From Pseudoflavitalea rhizosphaerae (GTDB lineage Bacteria > Bacteroidota > Bacteroidia > Chitinophagales > Chitinophagaceae): DNA of 64,000 bases. Both the position numbers and the translations under genes were made by a program. Under the pieces are notes generated by a model that was not told where the DNA came from, searched no databases, and was given only the letters and a program-made list of their open reading frames with translations. The stretch is taken from positions 620,001-684,000 of the forward strand of contig NZ_RCSU01000002.1 in the NCBI RefSeq assembly GCF_003991355.1. The letters run 5' to 3'. This document shows, piece by piece, positions 33,759-41,625 of this stretch (positions are counted from its first letter, which is position 1; each line of letters opens with the position of its first letter).

Positions 33759-35891
33759 ATGGCCGGGCCATCTTTTGTAGCACATATTGAATCAGACCTG
33801 CTTTCCGTTCTCGGTAAAGAGAACGGGAATGGCAATGCCCTCCGGAATGGACTGCTGCTGCAATGCATGAACCTGGCCGGTGCGGAACAGGGCCTGCATT
33901 TTCAACCCATTGCCGGTAATGGCGCACAAACCATAACACGTCAACTGCAGGCCATCGCCCGCCAGTCGGATGTACTGGCAAGAAAGGTAAGACTGCAGGG
34001 TAACTGGTGGGCATCCGACCTGGGATCGATGGTAGGCTTCAACAAAGATGGAAAAGTATGTGCACTCCTGCAGGAGCAAGGCACTTATTGGATGGCGGAT
34101 CCGGAAACAGGCCAGCGGCAGCAAATCGATGCAGGCATCGCAAGCGCGCTCAGTGAAGCAGCTTTTGTTTTTTATCCCCTGCTCGGCGATGAGCACATAT
34201 CCAACCGTTCACTGCTGCAGTTTTCATTTTCAGGAAGAAGAAAAGAATTGCTGGCCTTTATCGGTAGCTCGGTGGTCATCAGTGGCCTTAACCTGATACT
34301 TCCCCTGGCATTCAGTTCGCTGATCGGAAACGTGATCCCTTCTGCCAACAACAGCATGCTGGTACAGTTATGTATTTTAATGCTACTGGTGGGTTTGCTT
34401 ATTTTTTGTTTCTCTATCTACCGCAACCTGGTGCTGCTTCGCTTCGAAACCAGGGTAGACCTCAAACTACAAGTTGCATTCTTCAATAAGATATTGAACC
34501 TGCCCGCCAGCTTTTTTGCAAAAACAAGTGCCGGAGAACTGGTGCAACAATCACTCGCCTTCGGTAAGATCCGCGTGATGGTCAGCAGCAGTGTAGTGAC
34601 GGCATTTTTCAGCAGCCTTCAACTACTGTTCAACCTCGGACTGATGTTCTTTTACTCCACCAGACTGGGTCTGCTGGCACTGGCCTCCCTCCTGATCTAC
34701 CTCATCGTTTTATTCGTTTTTTACAGGAGGGAGAATCTTACCAATAGCAGGCATCTTCTGGCAAAGACTGCCCTCAATGCCCGCATCTATCAGTTCATCT
34801 CCGGCATATCCAAAATCAAAACAGCCGGCAAAGAATTGTTTGTACTGCGGCAATGGAGCGGTCATTATACTAAAGAAAGAAAAATGGCCCGGGATACCCT
34901 GCAGGCAGAGCAACAGATACAATTGTTGAACTATCTTTTTCCAAGCCTCGCCCTACTGCTGATCTATGGTTTCTCCGGGCAGGTGATCAACAACATACGA
35001 CCGGGAGATTTTGCAGGATTTATCACCGCCTTCGGATTACTGGCCGCCAACGTTATTGCACTGGGTTCCAGCGTCAGTGGCATTTTGAAAGCAGTGACCC
35101 TGTTCAGGAGACTGGAACCTATACTAAGAACAGCCGGAGAAAAAGAGCCTGGCCACCATGAACAACTCAAGCTCGACGGACACATTGAATTCAACCAGGT
35201 ATCCTATTCATATGGCGAGGATGGGCCTCCGGTTTTGGATGAGATGTCCTTTGTTATCAACGAAGGAGAAATGGTTGCTTTCTGTGGAGCTTCCGGATCC
35301 GGCAAATCCACCATATTCCGTCTGCTCCTGGGTTTTGAAACGCCTGGAACAGGTTCCATTTATTTTGATGAACAGGATCTCAGGCAACTCAACATAAAAG
35401 CCGTCCGTCGTAATATGGGAGTAGTACTGCAAAACAGTACACTCACAGGTGGAAGTATCTATGAAAATATTTCCGGCGGCCATTCCGGTTATACGGCGGT
35501 GTGGGAGGCATTGGCTAAAGTAGGAATGGATAAGGAGATAGAAGCATTACCAATGGGGCTGCACACCGTAGTGTCGGATGGCGGTGGTAGCTTTTCAGGC
35601 GGGCAGCAGCAACGGCTGCTCATAGCCAGGGCACTGATGGGGAACCCGCGGATCATCCTCTTCGATGAGGCCACCAGTGCACTGGACAATATTTCACAGG
35701 CCATTATTACCCAAACACTTCAAAATACCCGGGCCACCAAATTAGTGATCGCACACCGGCTGGAAACCATCATGGCCGCAGACCGGGTGTATTTTATCAG
35801 CAACGGAAAGATTATCCAGTCCGGCAGTCCGTCTGACCTGATGACTACGGAAGGTCCTTTTCAAAATTTTGCAAGGCGTCAATTGAAATGA
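33759..35891 (+). CDS. Second ABC exporter of the NHLM set, without peptidase domain
   Basis: 710 aa. Residues about 1-165 form a soluble N-terminal region ('GNWWASDLGSMVGFNKDGKVCALL') in which no peptidase triad is visible. A transmembrane domain (about 170-440) with six spans follows, then a nucleotide-binding domain with Walker A 'GASGSGKSTIFRLL', signature 'FSGGQQQRLLIARAL', Walker B 'IILFDEATSALD' and switch His 'VIAHR'. The layout matches the peptidase-free ATP-binding partner known from NHLM bacteriocin operons. It starts 9 bases after the C39 exporter, so the two probably form a heterodimer. Confidence 0.88.
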   Translation: MAGPSFVAHIESDLLSVLGKENGNGNALRNGLLLQCMNLAGAEQGLHFQPIAGNGAQTITRQLQAIARQSDVLARKVRLQGNWWASDLGSMVGFNKDGKVCALLQEQGTYWMADPETGQRQQIDAGIASALSEAAFVFYPLLGDEHISNRSLLQFSFSGRRKELLAFIGSSVVISGLNLILPLAFSSLIGNVIPSANNSMLVQLCILMLLVGLLIFCFSIYRNLVLLRFETRVDLKLQVAFFNKILNLPASFFAKTSAGELVQQSLAFGKIRVMVSSSVVTAFFSSLQLLFNLGLMFFYSTRLGLLALASLLIYLIVLFVFYRRENLTNSRHLLAKTALNARIYQFISGISKIKTAGKELFVLRQWSGHYTKERKMARDTLQAEQQIQLLNYLFPSLALLLIYGFSGQVINNIRPGDFAGFITAFGLLAANVIALGSSVSGILKAVTLFRRLEPILRTAGEKEPGHHEQLKLDGHIEFNQVSYSYGEDGPPVLDEMSFVINEGEMVAFCGASGSGKSTIFRLLLGFETPGTGSIYFDEQDLRQLNIKAVRRNMGVVLQNSTLTGGSIYENISGGHSGYTAVWEALAKVGMDKEIEALPMGLHTVVSDGGGSFSGGQQQRLLIARALMGNPRIILFDEATSALDNISQAIITQTLQNTRATKLVIAHRLETIMAADRVYFISNGKIIQSGSPSDLMTTEGPFQNFARRQLK

Positions 35892-35915
35892 ACCGGTAGT
35901 AACAATTATATATTT

Positions 35916-37043
35916 ATGAGCGTTAAACCATATATCTCCATAACGATGCCTACCCGCTTACCAGGAATACTGTTACGCTCTTTTTTCGCAGCATTCTTAT
36001 CTTTCTTTATCGTTACAATTGTTGCTGCACAATCCTTTACCGGAAAATTCCTCAAGTGGGAACTGAGCGGGACCGGTGATAAGCGCATTACCGCTTTTAT
36101 CGGTTCAACCGGCTGGTCAATGGGCTCGGAAGGCACATCCGTTCTGGTGCAAAATCTTTCAGACACCAAACTGTATGTGAAGTTCCTGGCCACCTATTCC
36201 GATTTCTGCGGCAACAAATCCACCTATAATTTTTCACTCACGGTGAACCCTAAAGCAAAAGCGGGTGGCAGTCCCTGGTTCGACGGACATTCATTCACCA
36301 CTAAATGCAAAGGCGATAAACAATACAGCGATAAGTTCAGGTCGCGCATCAGCAATATCAAACTGGAACTGGTTTCTATCAGGAAAGGGGCCAATGCAAA
36401 TACGAACGCAGATAAGAATAAGACAATTGATTGTAAACAGCTGGTCCGGTACCGCGACAATAAACTGGTGGCCCAGTGGGACAGGCAACGTAATAAATAC
36501 AAAATAAAAGCGGAAACGATTTCCGATATCAAAAAGCTAAAAGATACTTTGCTCAAGACCTCCAAAGTAGCCACCAGCAACTGGCAAATTGTTAGGCTTA
36601 CCTTGAAAATGACCGCCAACACCATCGAGGACCTGATCAATATTTCCTCTCCACAAGGCCATCTCCTGAAAACGGCCAAAGATGCCGGCGTAAAATATGT
36701 GTCGAAAGTGGCCGTGTACGAAGCCATCAAAAAAGGCGATAAAGCGCTGGACGCGCTGTATTCTGAAGATGTACATACTACCATCCTTACCCATGCGGTT
36801 ACAGACCTGGGGAGACTGGGGAGCTTGCTGGGGGCGATCAAGAATTTCAGAGATAATATTAACAACTGGAGCGATTACCAGGAGGTAAAAGGTGAGGTGA
36901 ATAAGCAGATGTCGGCACTCAACAAAGCCGTTGAAAAATACAATTTGGAACTGAGTAAGACAGCAGACAATATTAAAGAGATCAACCAATACAAGAACTA
37001 TATCGACGCGTATCTTGCCGAGCATTGCAGGAACACTAAATAG
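35916..37043 (+). CDS. Secreted, mostly helical protein of unknown function (RiPP locus)
   Basis: 375 aa. A hydrophobic segment at about 18-37 ('LLRSFFAAFLSFFIVTIVAA') followed by 'AQS' looks like a signal peptide with a long N-region; the second Met at residue 11 is an alternative start. Residues about 40-150 read as beta-rich with two or three Cys. The rest is Lys-rich and helical, ending in a likely coiled coil (about 315-365). I do not recognise the family. It lies 24 bases after the second exporter gene and 88 bases before the radical SAM gene, so it probably belongs to the locus; immunity or surface retention of the product are possible roles (inference). Confidence 0.65.
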   Translation: MSVKPYISITMPTRLPGILLRSFFAAFLSFFIVTIVAAQSFTGKFLKWELSGTGDKRITAFIGSTGWSMGSEGTSVLVQNLSDTKLYVKFLATYSDFCGNKSTYNFSLTVNPKAKAGGSPWFDGHSFTTKCKGDKQYSDKFRSRISNIKLELVSIRKGANANTNADKNKTIDCKQLVRYRDNKLVAQWDRQRNKYKIKAETISDIKKLKDTLLKTSKVATSNWQIVRLTLKMTANTIEDLINISSPQGHLLKTAKDAGVKYVSKVAVYEAIKKGDKALDALYSEDVHTTILTHAVTDLGRLGSLLGAIKNFRDNINNWSDYQEVKGEVNKQMSALNKAVEKYNLELSKTADNIKEINQYKNYIDAYLAEHCRNTK

Positions 37044-37131
37044 TCTTGATTGCTATTTGAGTAATAAATATATACTGATGTACATACAGGCATCAGATTT
37101 TTATTAACTTGACACACTATATAAATTGCTT

Positions 37132-38412
37132 ATGGGCTTATTCGATGATTACTGCCAAACCAGCGATGCCGTCAGGGTGAATACCCTGGAATATAATGAC
37201 CACCGGTATTACCTGTTGCCCGATTACCTGGAATGGTATGTGCAAAAAAGAGACAGACCAGTAAAGCAGCAGATCACACCCAAAGGTTCTAAAGTATTGG
37301 GCTATGACTTCGGCGCTACAGAATTCGACCAGTTGCTGATCTGTGTAACGAACCGCTGCAACATCGTTTGTGACTACTGTTTCCGGGGCTATAATTTTTC
37401 GAAGATCAGGGAGATCTCCTTCGAGGATTTCAAAATGGTGGCCGATCATTTTGACCAGAAATCCCGTAACCAGAAAACATTCCAATTTACCGGCGGCGAA
37501 GTTTTTGTAAAGGAAGGGATCGAGCACTGGTTTAAATATATTCATGATAAAGGCTTCCGGATCTGGCTCACCTCCAATGGCGTTCACCAGAAGATCCGCG
37601 AGAATAAGCTCATCCGGGAAATCTTTGAAAATAATAAAACGGCCCATATCCGTATTTCGCTGGATGGCCCGCGGGCCGAGATCCATGAAAGATACCGTCA
37701 GAAGAACACTTTTCACAAAGTGATAGAGAATATAAAATACCTGCTTTCCATCGGCGTTCCTGTTTCCGTAAAATCAGTGATCACCGAGGAGAATGTGATC
37801 TATGTGGAAGAAATGCTGGAGCTCTGTCACAGTCTCGGCCTTTATGGCTGGAACTACAATGTGATCCGTTATACCGGCGCCCTGGCCGATGTGCCACCTC
37901 CGGATTCCACGCCGAAAACAGACGAGAAAATCGATTATTTTGGCTACCGCGAACTGGGCCGGATCCTAACGGAGATCCTTGAACGTAAACCTTATCTTGC
38001 CTATCTCCTGCGTCCAAGCCGGTACGGCAAGATCCTGAATACACTCTACACAAGAACTCCCTCGGCAGTGCCTATGTCTTACTACGTTTTGAAATTCGAT
38101 GGTAACGTGTATTATAACGACAATCTCCATAAACCTGAGTTCTGTGCCGGTAATATATGGGAGAACGGAGTGGATGCTTTCAAAGGTCTTAAAGAATTCC
38201 GTCAGCAATACGATTATGACCTGAATGCCTGCAAGTCCTGCAAGATTCACCGGTTTTGTTTCCAGAAAGGAGATTATGGCGAATTATATGATATAGACAA
38301 AACACTGCAGGCCGAGTTCCCCAACTGCAACGATATCCGCAATCATTATTATGATCTGATAGACCTGAAGCAAAGAGGACTCAAGATCACAAACGATATT
38401 TATAATTACTGA
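37132..38412 (+). CDS. Radical SAM/SPASM peptide maturase
   Basis: 426 aa. Start at ATG 37132; a TTG at 37126 adds only two residues. The radical SAM cluster ligands are C76, C80 and C83 ('CNIVCDYCF'), followed by 'FTGGEVFV' (G121-G122-E123), the SAM-binding GGE motif. The C-terminal SPASM-like region has C338, C367, C370, C376 and C399 ('CKSCKIHRFC'), able to hold auxiliary 4Fe-4S clusters. Such enzymes make C-C, C-S or C-O crosslinks or epimerise residues in ribosomal peptides. The precursor gene is 28 bases downstream, so it is the likely substrate. Residues 1-65 have no clear family match and could hold the leader-recognition part. Confidence 0.9.
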   Translation: MGLFDDYCQTSDAVRVNTLEYNDHRYYLLPDYLEWYVQKRDRPVKQQITPKGSKVLGYDFGATEFDQLLICVTNRCNIVCDYCFRGYNFSKIREISFEDFKMVADHFDQKSRNQKTFQFTGGEVFVKEGIEHWFKYIHDKGFRIWLTSNGVHQKIRENKLIREIFENNKTAHIRISLDGPRAEIHERYRQKNTFHKVIENIKYLLSIGVPVSVKSVITEENVIYVEEMLELCHSLGLYGWNYNVIRYTGALADVPPPDSTPKTDEKIDYFGYRELGRILTEILERKPYLAYLLRPSRYGKILNTLYTRTPSAVPMSYYVLKFDGNVYYNDNLHKPEFCAGNIWENGVDAFKGLKEFRQQYDYDLNACKSCKIHRFCFQKGDYGELYDIDKTLQAEFPNCNDIRNHYYDLIDLKQRGLKITNDIYNY

Positions 38413-38440
38413 TTTATTTATCTAAAACCCATACAACACT

Positions 38441-38707
38441 ATGAGCCATTCACAATTCAGAGAGTTCATGACTGAACTCGAAAAAGACCAGGGTCTGAAA
38501 GACCGTTTTACTCATCTCCAGACTCCGGAAGCGATTGCTGAGTTTGCTGCTTCTCTCGGTTTCAATTTCAGCGTTGAAGAGATCAGCGCCCAGGCGCAGG
38601 CTTTCGGCCTCGATGCCATGAGTGATGATGACCTCGACGATATTGCCGGAGGCCAGAGTATGATGGGCACCAACAAGCCCACCCAGTGCTGGTACAGTGG
38701 CGACTAA
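38441..38707 (+). CDS. Nif11-like RiPP precursor peptide with GG leader
   Basis: 88 aa. The leader (1-71) has the Nif11-like form: 'FREFMTELEKDQGLKDRF', 'TPEAIAEFAASLGFNFSVEEI', then the acidic 'MSDDDLDDIAGG' with the Gly-Gly at 70-71. Cutting after GG gives the 17-residue core QSMMGTNKPTQCWYSGD, with one Cys (83), one Trp (84) and one Tyr (85) side by side. Nif11 and nitrile-hydratase leaders are known substrates of the NHLM export set, which is present upstream with a C39 peptidase. The gene lies between a radical SAM/SPASM enzyme and a P450, both able to modify aromatic or thiol side chains. The actual modification is unknown. Confidence 0.92.
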   Translation: MSHSQFREFMTELEKDQGLKDRFTHLQTPEAIAEFAASLGFNFSVEEISAQAQAFGLDAMSDDDLDDIAGGQSMMGTNKPTQCWYSGD

Positions 38708-38733
38708 TTCATTATTCACTCAGAGAAGTTCTC

Positions 38734-39918
38734 ATGAGCGTACCGATTTTATCACCAGCCGGTATCCTCCGGCTGGCATCTGGTTCATCCCCTGTTATCG
38801 ATATATCTGCGGGCAACAGAAGGGAATTCATTATTTGCAGCCCCAATGCTATCAGAGCTGTGCTACTGGAAGAAGCGCAACGGGTTACCCGGCCTTCGAA
38901 AATTTTCTATTGGCGCCAGTTGATGGAAAGCATACAGGAGACAGGAATTCCACTGGCGCTCCACTCACTGAAAAAAGAGCATGTACAAAACTTAGATCCC
39001 CGCCTTCTGGTTGCTGGTATTTACAGTAGTGATGGAGAGCATACAATCGATGAACGAAAACTCAACCTCGCAGTTCTCTCCATCATGCTATCGGGTTACG
39101 GTGCGAACATTCCGCATTCATCCCTGGAGCAGTTCATCACAGCCTGCGACCGGGTGGAATGGTACAAGTCGGAAATCAACGATAACAGAACACCTGGTTT
39201 ACCGGAACGTATCTTCTTTGCACAGGCAGTAACGGATCAACGGCAGTTCGCCCTGGAAATGTATAAGCAGATCGGAAAGGACCTGCCCACAGGTCTTACG
39301 GATATTGAATTATACGGCAGGTTCAAGGAAGAAGTAGACAGCCTGATTGGCATCATTCATTTCTCCTGTAAGAATATCAGTAATGCTATTGGCTGGACCA
39401 TCTCCAATCTCGCAGCCCATGAAGAGGAATTCTGCCGGGAACTGGGCAGATGGCCCGAAAAACCAAACCCGGTAACTCACGGCTACCTGTATGCGGTAAT
39501 ATTGGAGTCGTTGCGACTTTATCCGCCTAACTGGCTTTTTCATCGCAGCGTGTTGGAGGATTTTTCTGTATGCGGGCAGTCTTTCCAGGCAGGCGATCTT
39601 TTGCATATCTCTCCCCTTCTGACGCATCGGTTCCCGCAATGTTGGGAGCAGCCGGACAGCTATCAGCCTGCGCGATTCCTGGCGGGAGGAAAAATAGAAC
39701 CCTGGGCATTTATTCCTTTCGGACGCAGCTTCACTAAATGTCCCGGCACCAGTCTCTCTTTCAGGATCATCCGGACATTTGTAGAGAAGATATTGTCTGA
39801 AAACAATGTATCCGGCAGGGCGCGTTTTGTACCGGTGCTCCGGAATACCATTTCGTTGAATCCGTTTCCTCTTCACTCAGTGTTGCTGGAAAAACGTGCT
39901 GGATTGGTTCCGGTCTGA
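38734..39918 (+). CDS. Cytochrome P450, atypical motifs (RiPP tailoring)
   Basis: 394 aa. Start at ATG 38734, 26 bases after the precursor stop. K-helix ExxR is E258-S-L-R261 ('ESLRLYPP'), the 'PARF' meander motif lies near 312-315, and the haem-thiolate Cys is C336 in 'FIPFGRSFTKCPG'. The haem loop keeps F329 and G338 but has Thr at the usual Arg/His place. The I-helix (about 205-222, 'GIIHFSCKNISNAIGW') lacks the normal A/G-G-x-D/E-T oxygen-activation motif. Such P450s can do aryl or thioether coupling rather than plain hydroxylation, and the core has C-W-Y in a row, so cross-linking is a reasonable guess. The 3' end overlaps the opposite-strand cupin gene by 46 bases. Confidence 0.88.
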   Translation: MSVPILSPAGILRLASGSSPVIDISAGNRREFIICSPNAIRAVLLEEAQRVTRPSKIFYWRQLMESIQETGIPLALHSLKKEHVQNLDPRLLVAGIYSSDGEHTIDERKLNLAVLSIMLSGYGANIPHSSLEQFITACDRVEWYKSEINDNRTPGLPERIFFAQAVTDQRQFALEMYKQIGKDLPTGLTDIELYGRFKEEVDSLIGIIHFSCKNISNAIGWTISNLAAHEEEFCRELGRWPEKPNPVTHGYLYAVILESLRLYPPNWLFHRSVLEDFSVCGQSFQAGDLLHISPLLTHRFPQCWEQPDSYQPARFLAGGKIEPWAFIPFGRSFTKCPGTSLSFRIIRTFVEKILSENNVSGRARFVPVLRNTISLNPFPLHSVLLEKRAGLVPV

Positions 39919-40814
39919 TCGGTGAAAACGTTCAGCCAGTGATCCGTTAATTGGGGCAGTTGTTTAAACAGTAATGGCTGAATATCTGCCGGCAGTGATT
40001 GGCCGATCTTTTCAAGGGTAGTAGCCAGCCAGAACCTGTAGTCCTCTTCCTGCAATGGGACCTGATTCATGATCTCATACAGCGGTGCGGTACGTTCATC
40101 TACATGACGCAACGCTGCAGCAGCCGCACGGGACAGTGCCGGTCTCAGCAGTTTGAAACCTGAGAGTGCAGTGTAAACGTAAGAAAGGCTTACAGACAAT
40201 CCATCTTCCATACAACTGGTCCCTTCATGCGGGAAGAGTGCCGGAATAAAAATGAATTCGCCCGGTTCGAGTGTGAATATATGATCGGGCGGCCTTTGCT
40301 GATGAAGTGGCAGTATGGGTTCTTCAGGATCTTCCCTGATATAGAAAGCTTTTTCTTGCTGCGTTAATACATTCTTGTCCCAGACATTCCAGGTTCTGCG
40401 GCCTTCCACCTGCAGGATGAAAACATGGTAATTGTCGAGATGATAGCCGATGCTGCCTCCTTTTTGCGAAACGGTGCCAGCCATATGCAGGAAAGGTAGA
40501 AATGCTTTTTCCGCAAACTGCTCTTTGAGCGGAAAATAAGTGGCAGCAAGCGATGGAGAAGACAGCAGATTTCTCAGCACAATTACGAACTGAGGATATC
40601 TAATAGACAAAAATGGTAAAGATTCCCGGAGTTTGTGCAGGTCTTTGACCTTGCCTCCATACTTTCTTTCTCCGGCGGCCCCGGCATCACGATAGTGTAT
40701 ACCAGCGGATACCGGCGCATGCAGGCCATCGAAAAAAAGCGAAGTGTCGCCGGGCAAACACCCCTGATTTATTCTTCCCTTGAAGGGTTGTTCCGGAATA
40801 TGGTATATTTTCAT
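39873..40814 (-). CDS. JmjC-like cupin oxygenase (Cupin_4/ROX type)
   Basis: 313 aa. The ATG at 40814 was preferred to a TTG at 40826. The Fe(II)-binding facial triad is H125-x-D127 ('GYHLDNYHVFILQVEGRRTW') and H196 ('FIPALFPHEGTS'), as in 2-oxoglutarate hydroxylases of the ribosomal-oxygenase (YcfD/Cupin_4) family, which hydroxylate Arg or His residues of proteins. The C-terminal part (about 225-313) is helical and probably the dimer or wing domain. It is the only enzyme of the locus on the minus strand: it ends inside the P450 gene and starts 44 bases from the divergent PhyH gene. A peptide substrate fits the location, but this is inference. Confidence 0.82.
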   Translation of the reverse strand: MKIYHIPEQPFKGRINQGCLPGDTSLFFDGLHAPVSAGIHYRDAGAAGERKYGGKVKDLHKLRESLPFLSIRYPQFVIVLRNLLSSPSLAATYFPLKEQFAEKAFLPFLHMAGTVSQKGGSIGYHLDNYHVFILQVEGRRTWNVWDKNVLTQQEKAFYIREDPEEPILPLHQQRPPDHIFTLEPGEFIFIPALFPHEGTSCMEDGLSVSLSYVYTALSGFKLLRPALSRAAAAALRHVDERTAPLYEIMNQVPLQEEDYRFWLATTLEKIGQSLPADIQPLLFKQLPQLTDHWLNVFTDQTGTNPARFSSNTE

Positions 40815-40858
40815 TTCGGGGATCAAAATAAAAAAAACTAATCGTCAGGAATTTTTTT

Positions 40859-41617
40859 ATGGATAAAATTAATATACCGGACAACAATAGCCTATCTCCG
40901 GAAATGCTCCGGGCAGCACGTGGGGCATACGACAGGGATGGTTTCTTTGTTCTGCGCAATGTTTTCACGGAAGTGGAAATGGAACTTTTGAAACAGGAGA
41001 TCAAACGCCTGTGCAGGCAAAATCCTGAACTGATCACCTTTGAAAATGCAGTGGATGGCAGCAACCGGAAAGTGATGCACAAAATATCCAATTTCCTGGA
41101 ATGCAGTCCTGTGTTGATGGGAACAGCCCAATCCTCTTTCTTTTTATCAGTGGTATCCGCCCTCTTCGGTGAAGAAGCCATCTTGTGTACAGACAAGATC
41201 AACTTCAAGCAACCAGGCGGTCGCGGATTTTTACCGCACCAGGACATGAGTGGAATCTGGCAGAAATATATGAGCAATATCATTTCCATTTTTATTTCCT
41301 GCGAAAATGCTACCATAGAAAATGGTTGCCTCGAGATCGCTCCCGGTGAACATAAAAAGGGCATCATGAGTGATTATATGCAACCCATCGAAGTTCAGGC
41401 TGCGCAGGCGCTGGCATTCGATAAGCTGGAAACAGTGCCGGGTGATGTGATCTTCTTCGATGGCTTTGCACCGCATCAGTCTTCCCCTAATTTTTCAACT
41501 AAGGGAAGAACTGCTATCCTGTTCACTTACAATAAAGCTACTGAAGGTAATTTCCGTCCACAGTTCATGAAGGATTTCGGATTGCCCGGGTCTGGGCCGG
41601 TTGCGCAAAAAATGTAA
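40859..41617 (+). CDS. PhyH-family 2-oxoglutarate/Fe(II) dioxygenase
   Basis: 252 aa. The metal triad is H127-Q-D129 ('FLPHQDMSG') and H206 ('GFAPHQSSPN'), with R217 ('GRTAILFTYN') to bind 2-oxoglutarate. This is the phytanoyl-CoA dioxygenase (PhyH) fold, common in natural product hydroxylation, halogenation and desaturation; the Asp of the HxD motif is kept, so halogenase chemistry is unlikely. 'ATIENGCLEIAPGEHKKG' is the usual family loop. It starts a new + strand pair with the flavin oxidoreductase 8 bases downstream, under a divergent promoter in 40815-40858. Confidence 0.87.
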   Translation: MDKINIPDNNSLSPEMLRAARGAYDRDGFFVLRNVFTEVEMELLKQEIKRLCRQNPELITFENAVDGSNRKVMHKISNFLECSPVLMGTAQSSFFLSVVSALFGEEAILCTDKINFKQPGGRGFLPHQDMSGIWQKYMSNIISIFISCENATIENGCLEIAPGEHKKGIMSDYMQPIEVQAAQALAFDKLETVPGDVIFFDGFAPHQSSPNFSTKGRTAILFTYNKATEGNFRPQFMKDFGLPGSGPVAQKM

Positions 41618-41625
41618 GAAGCAGT

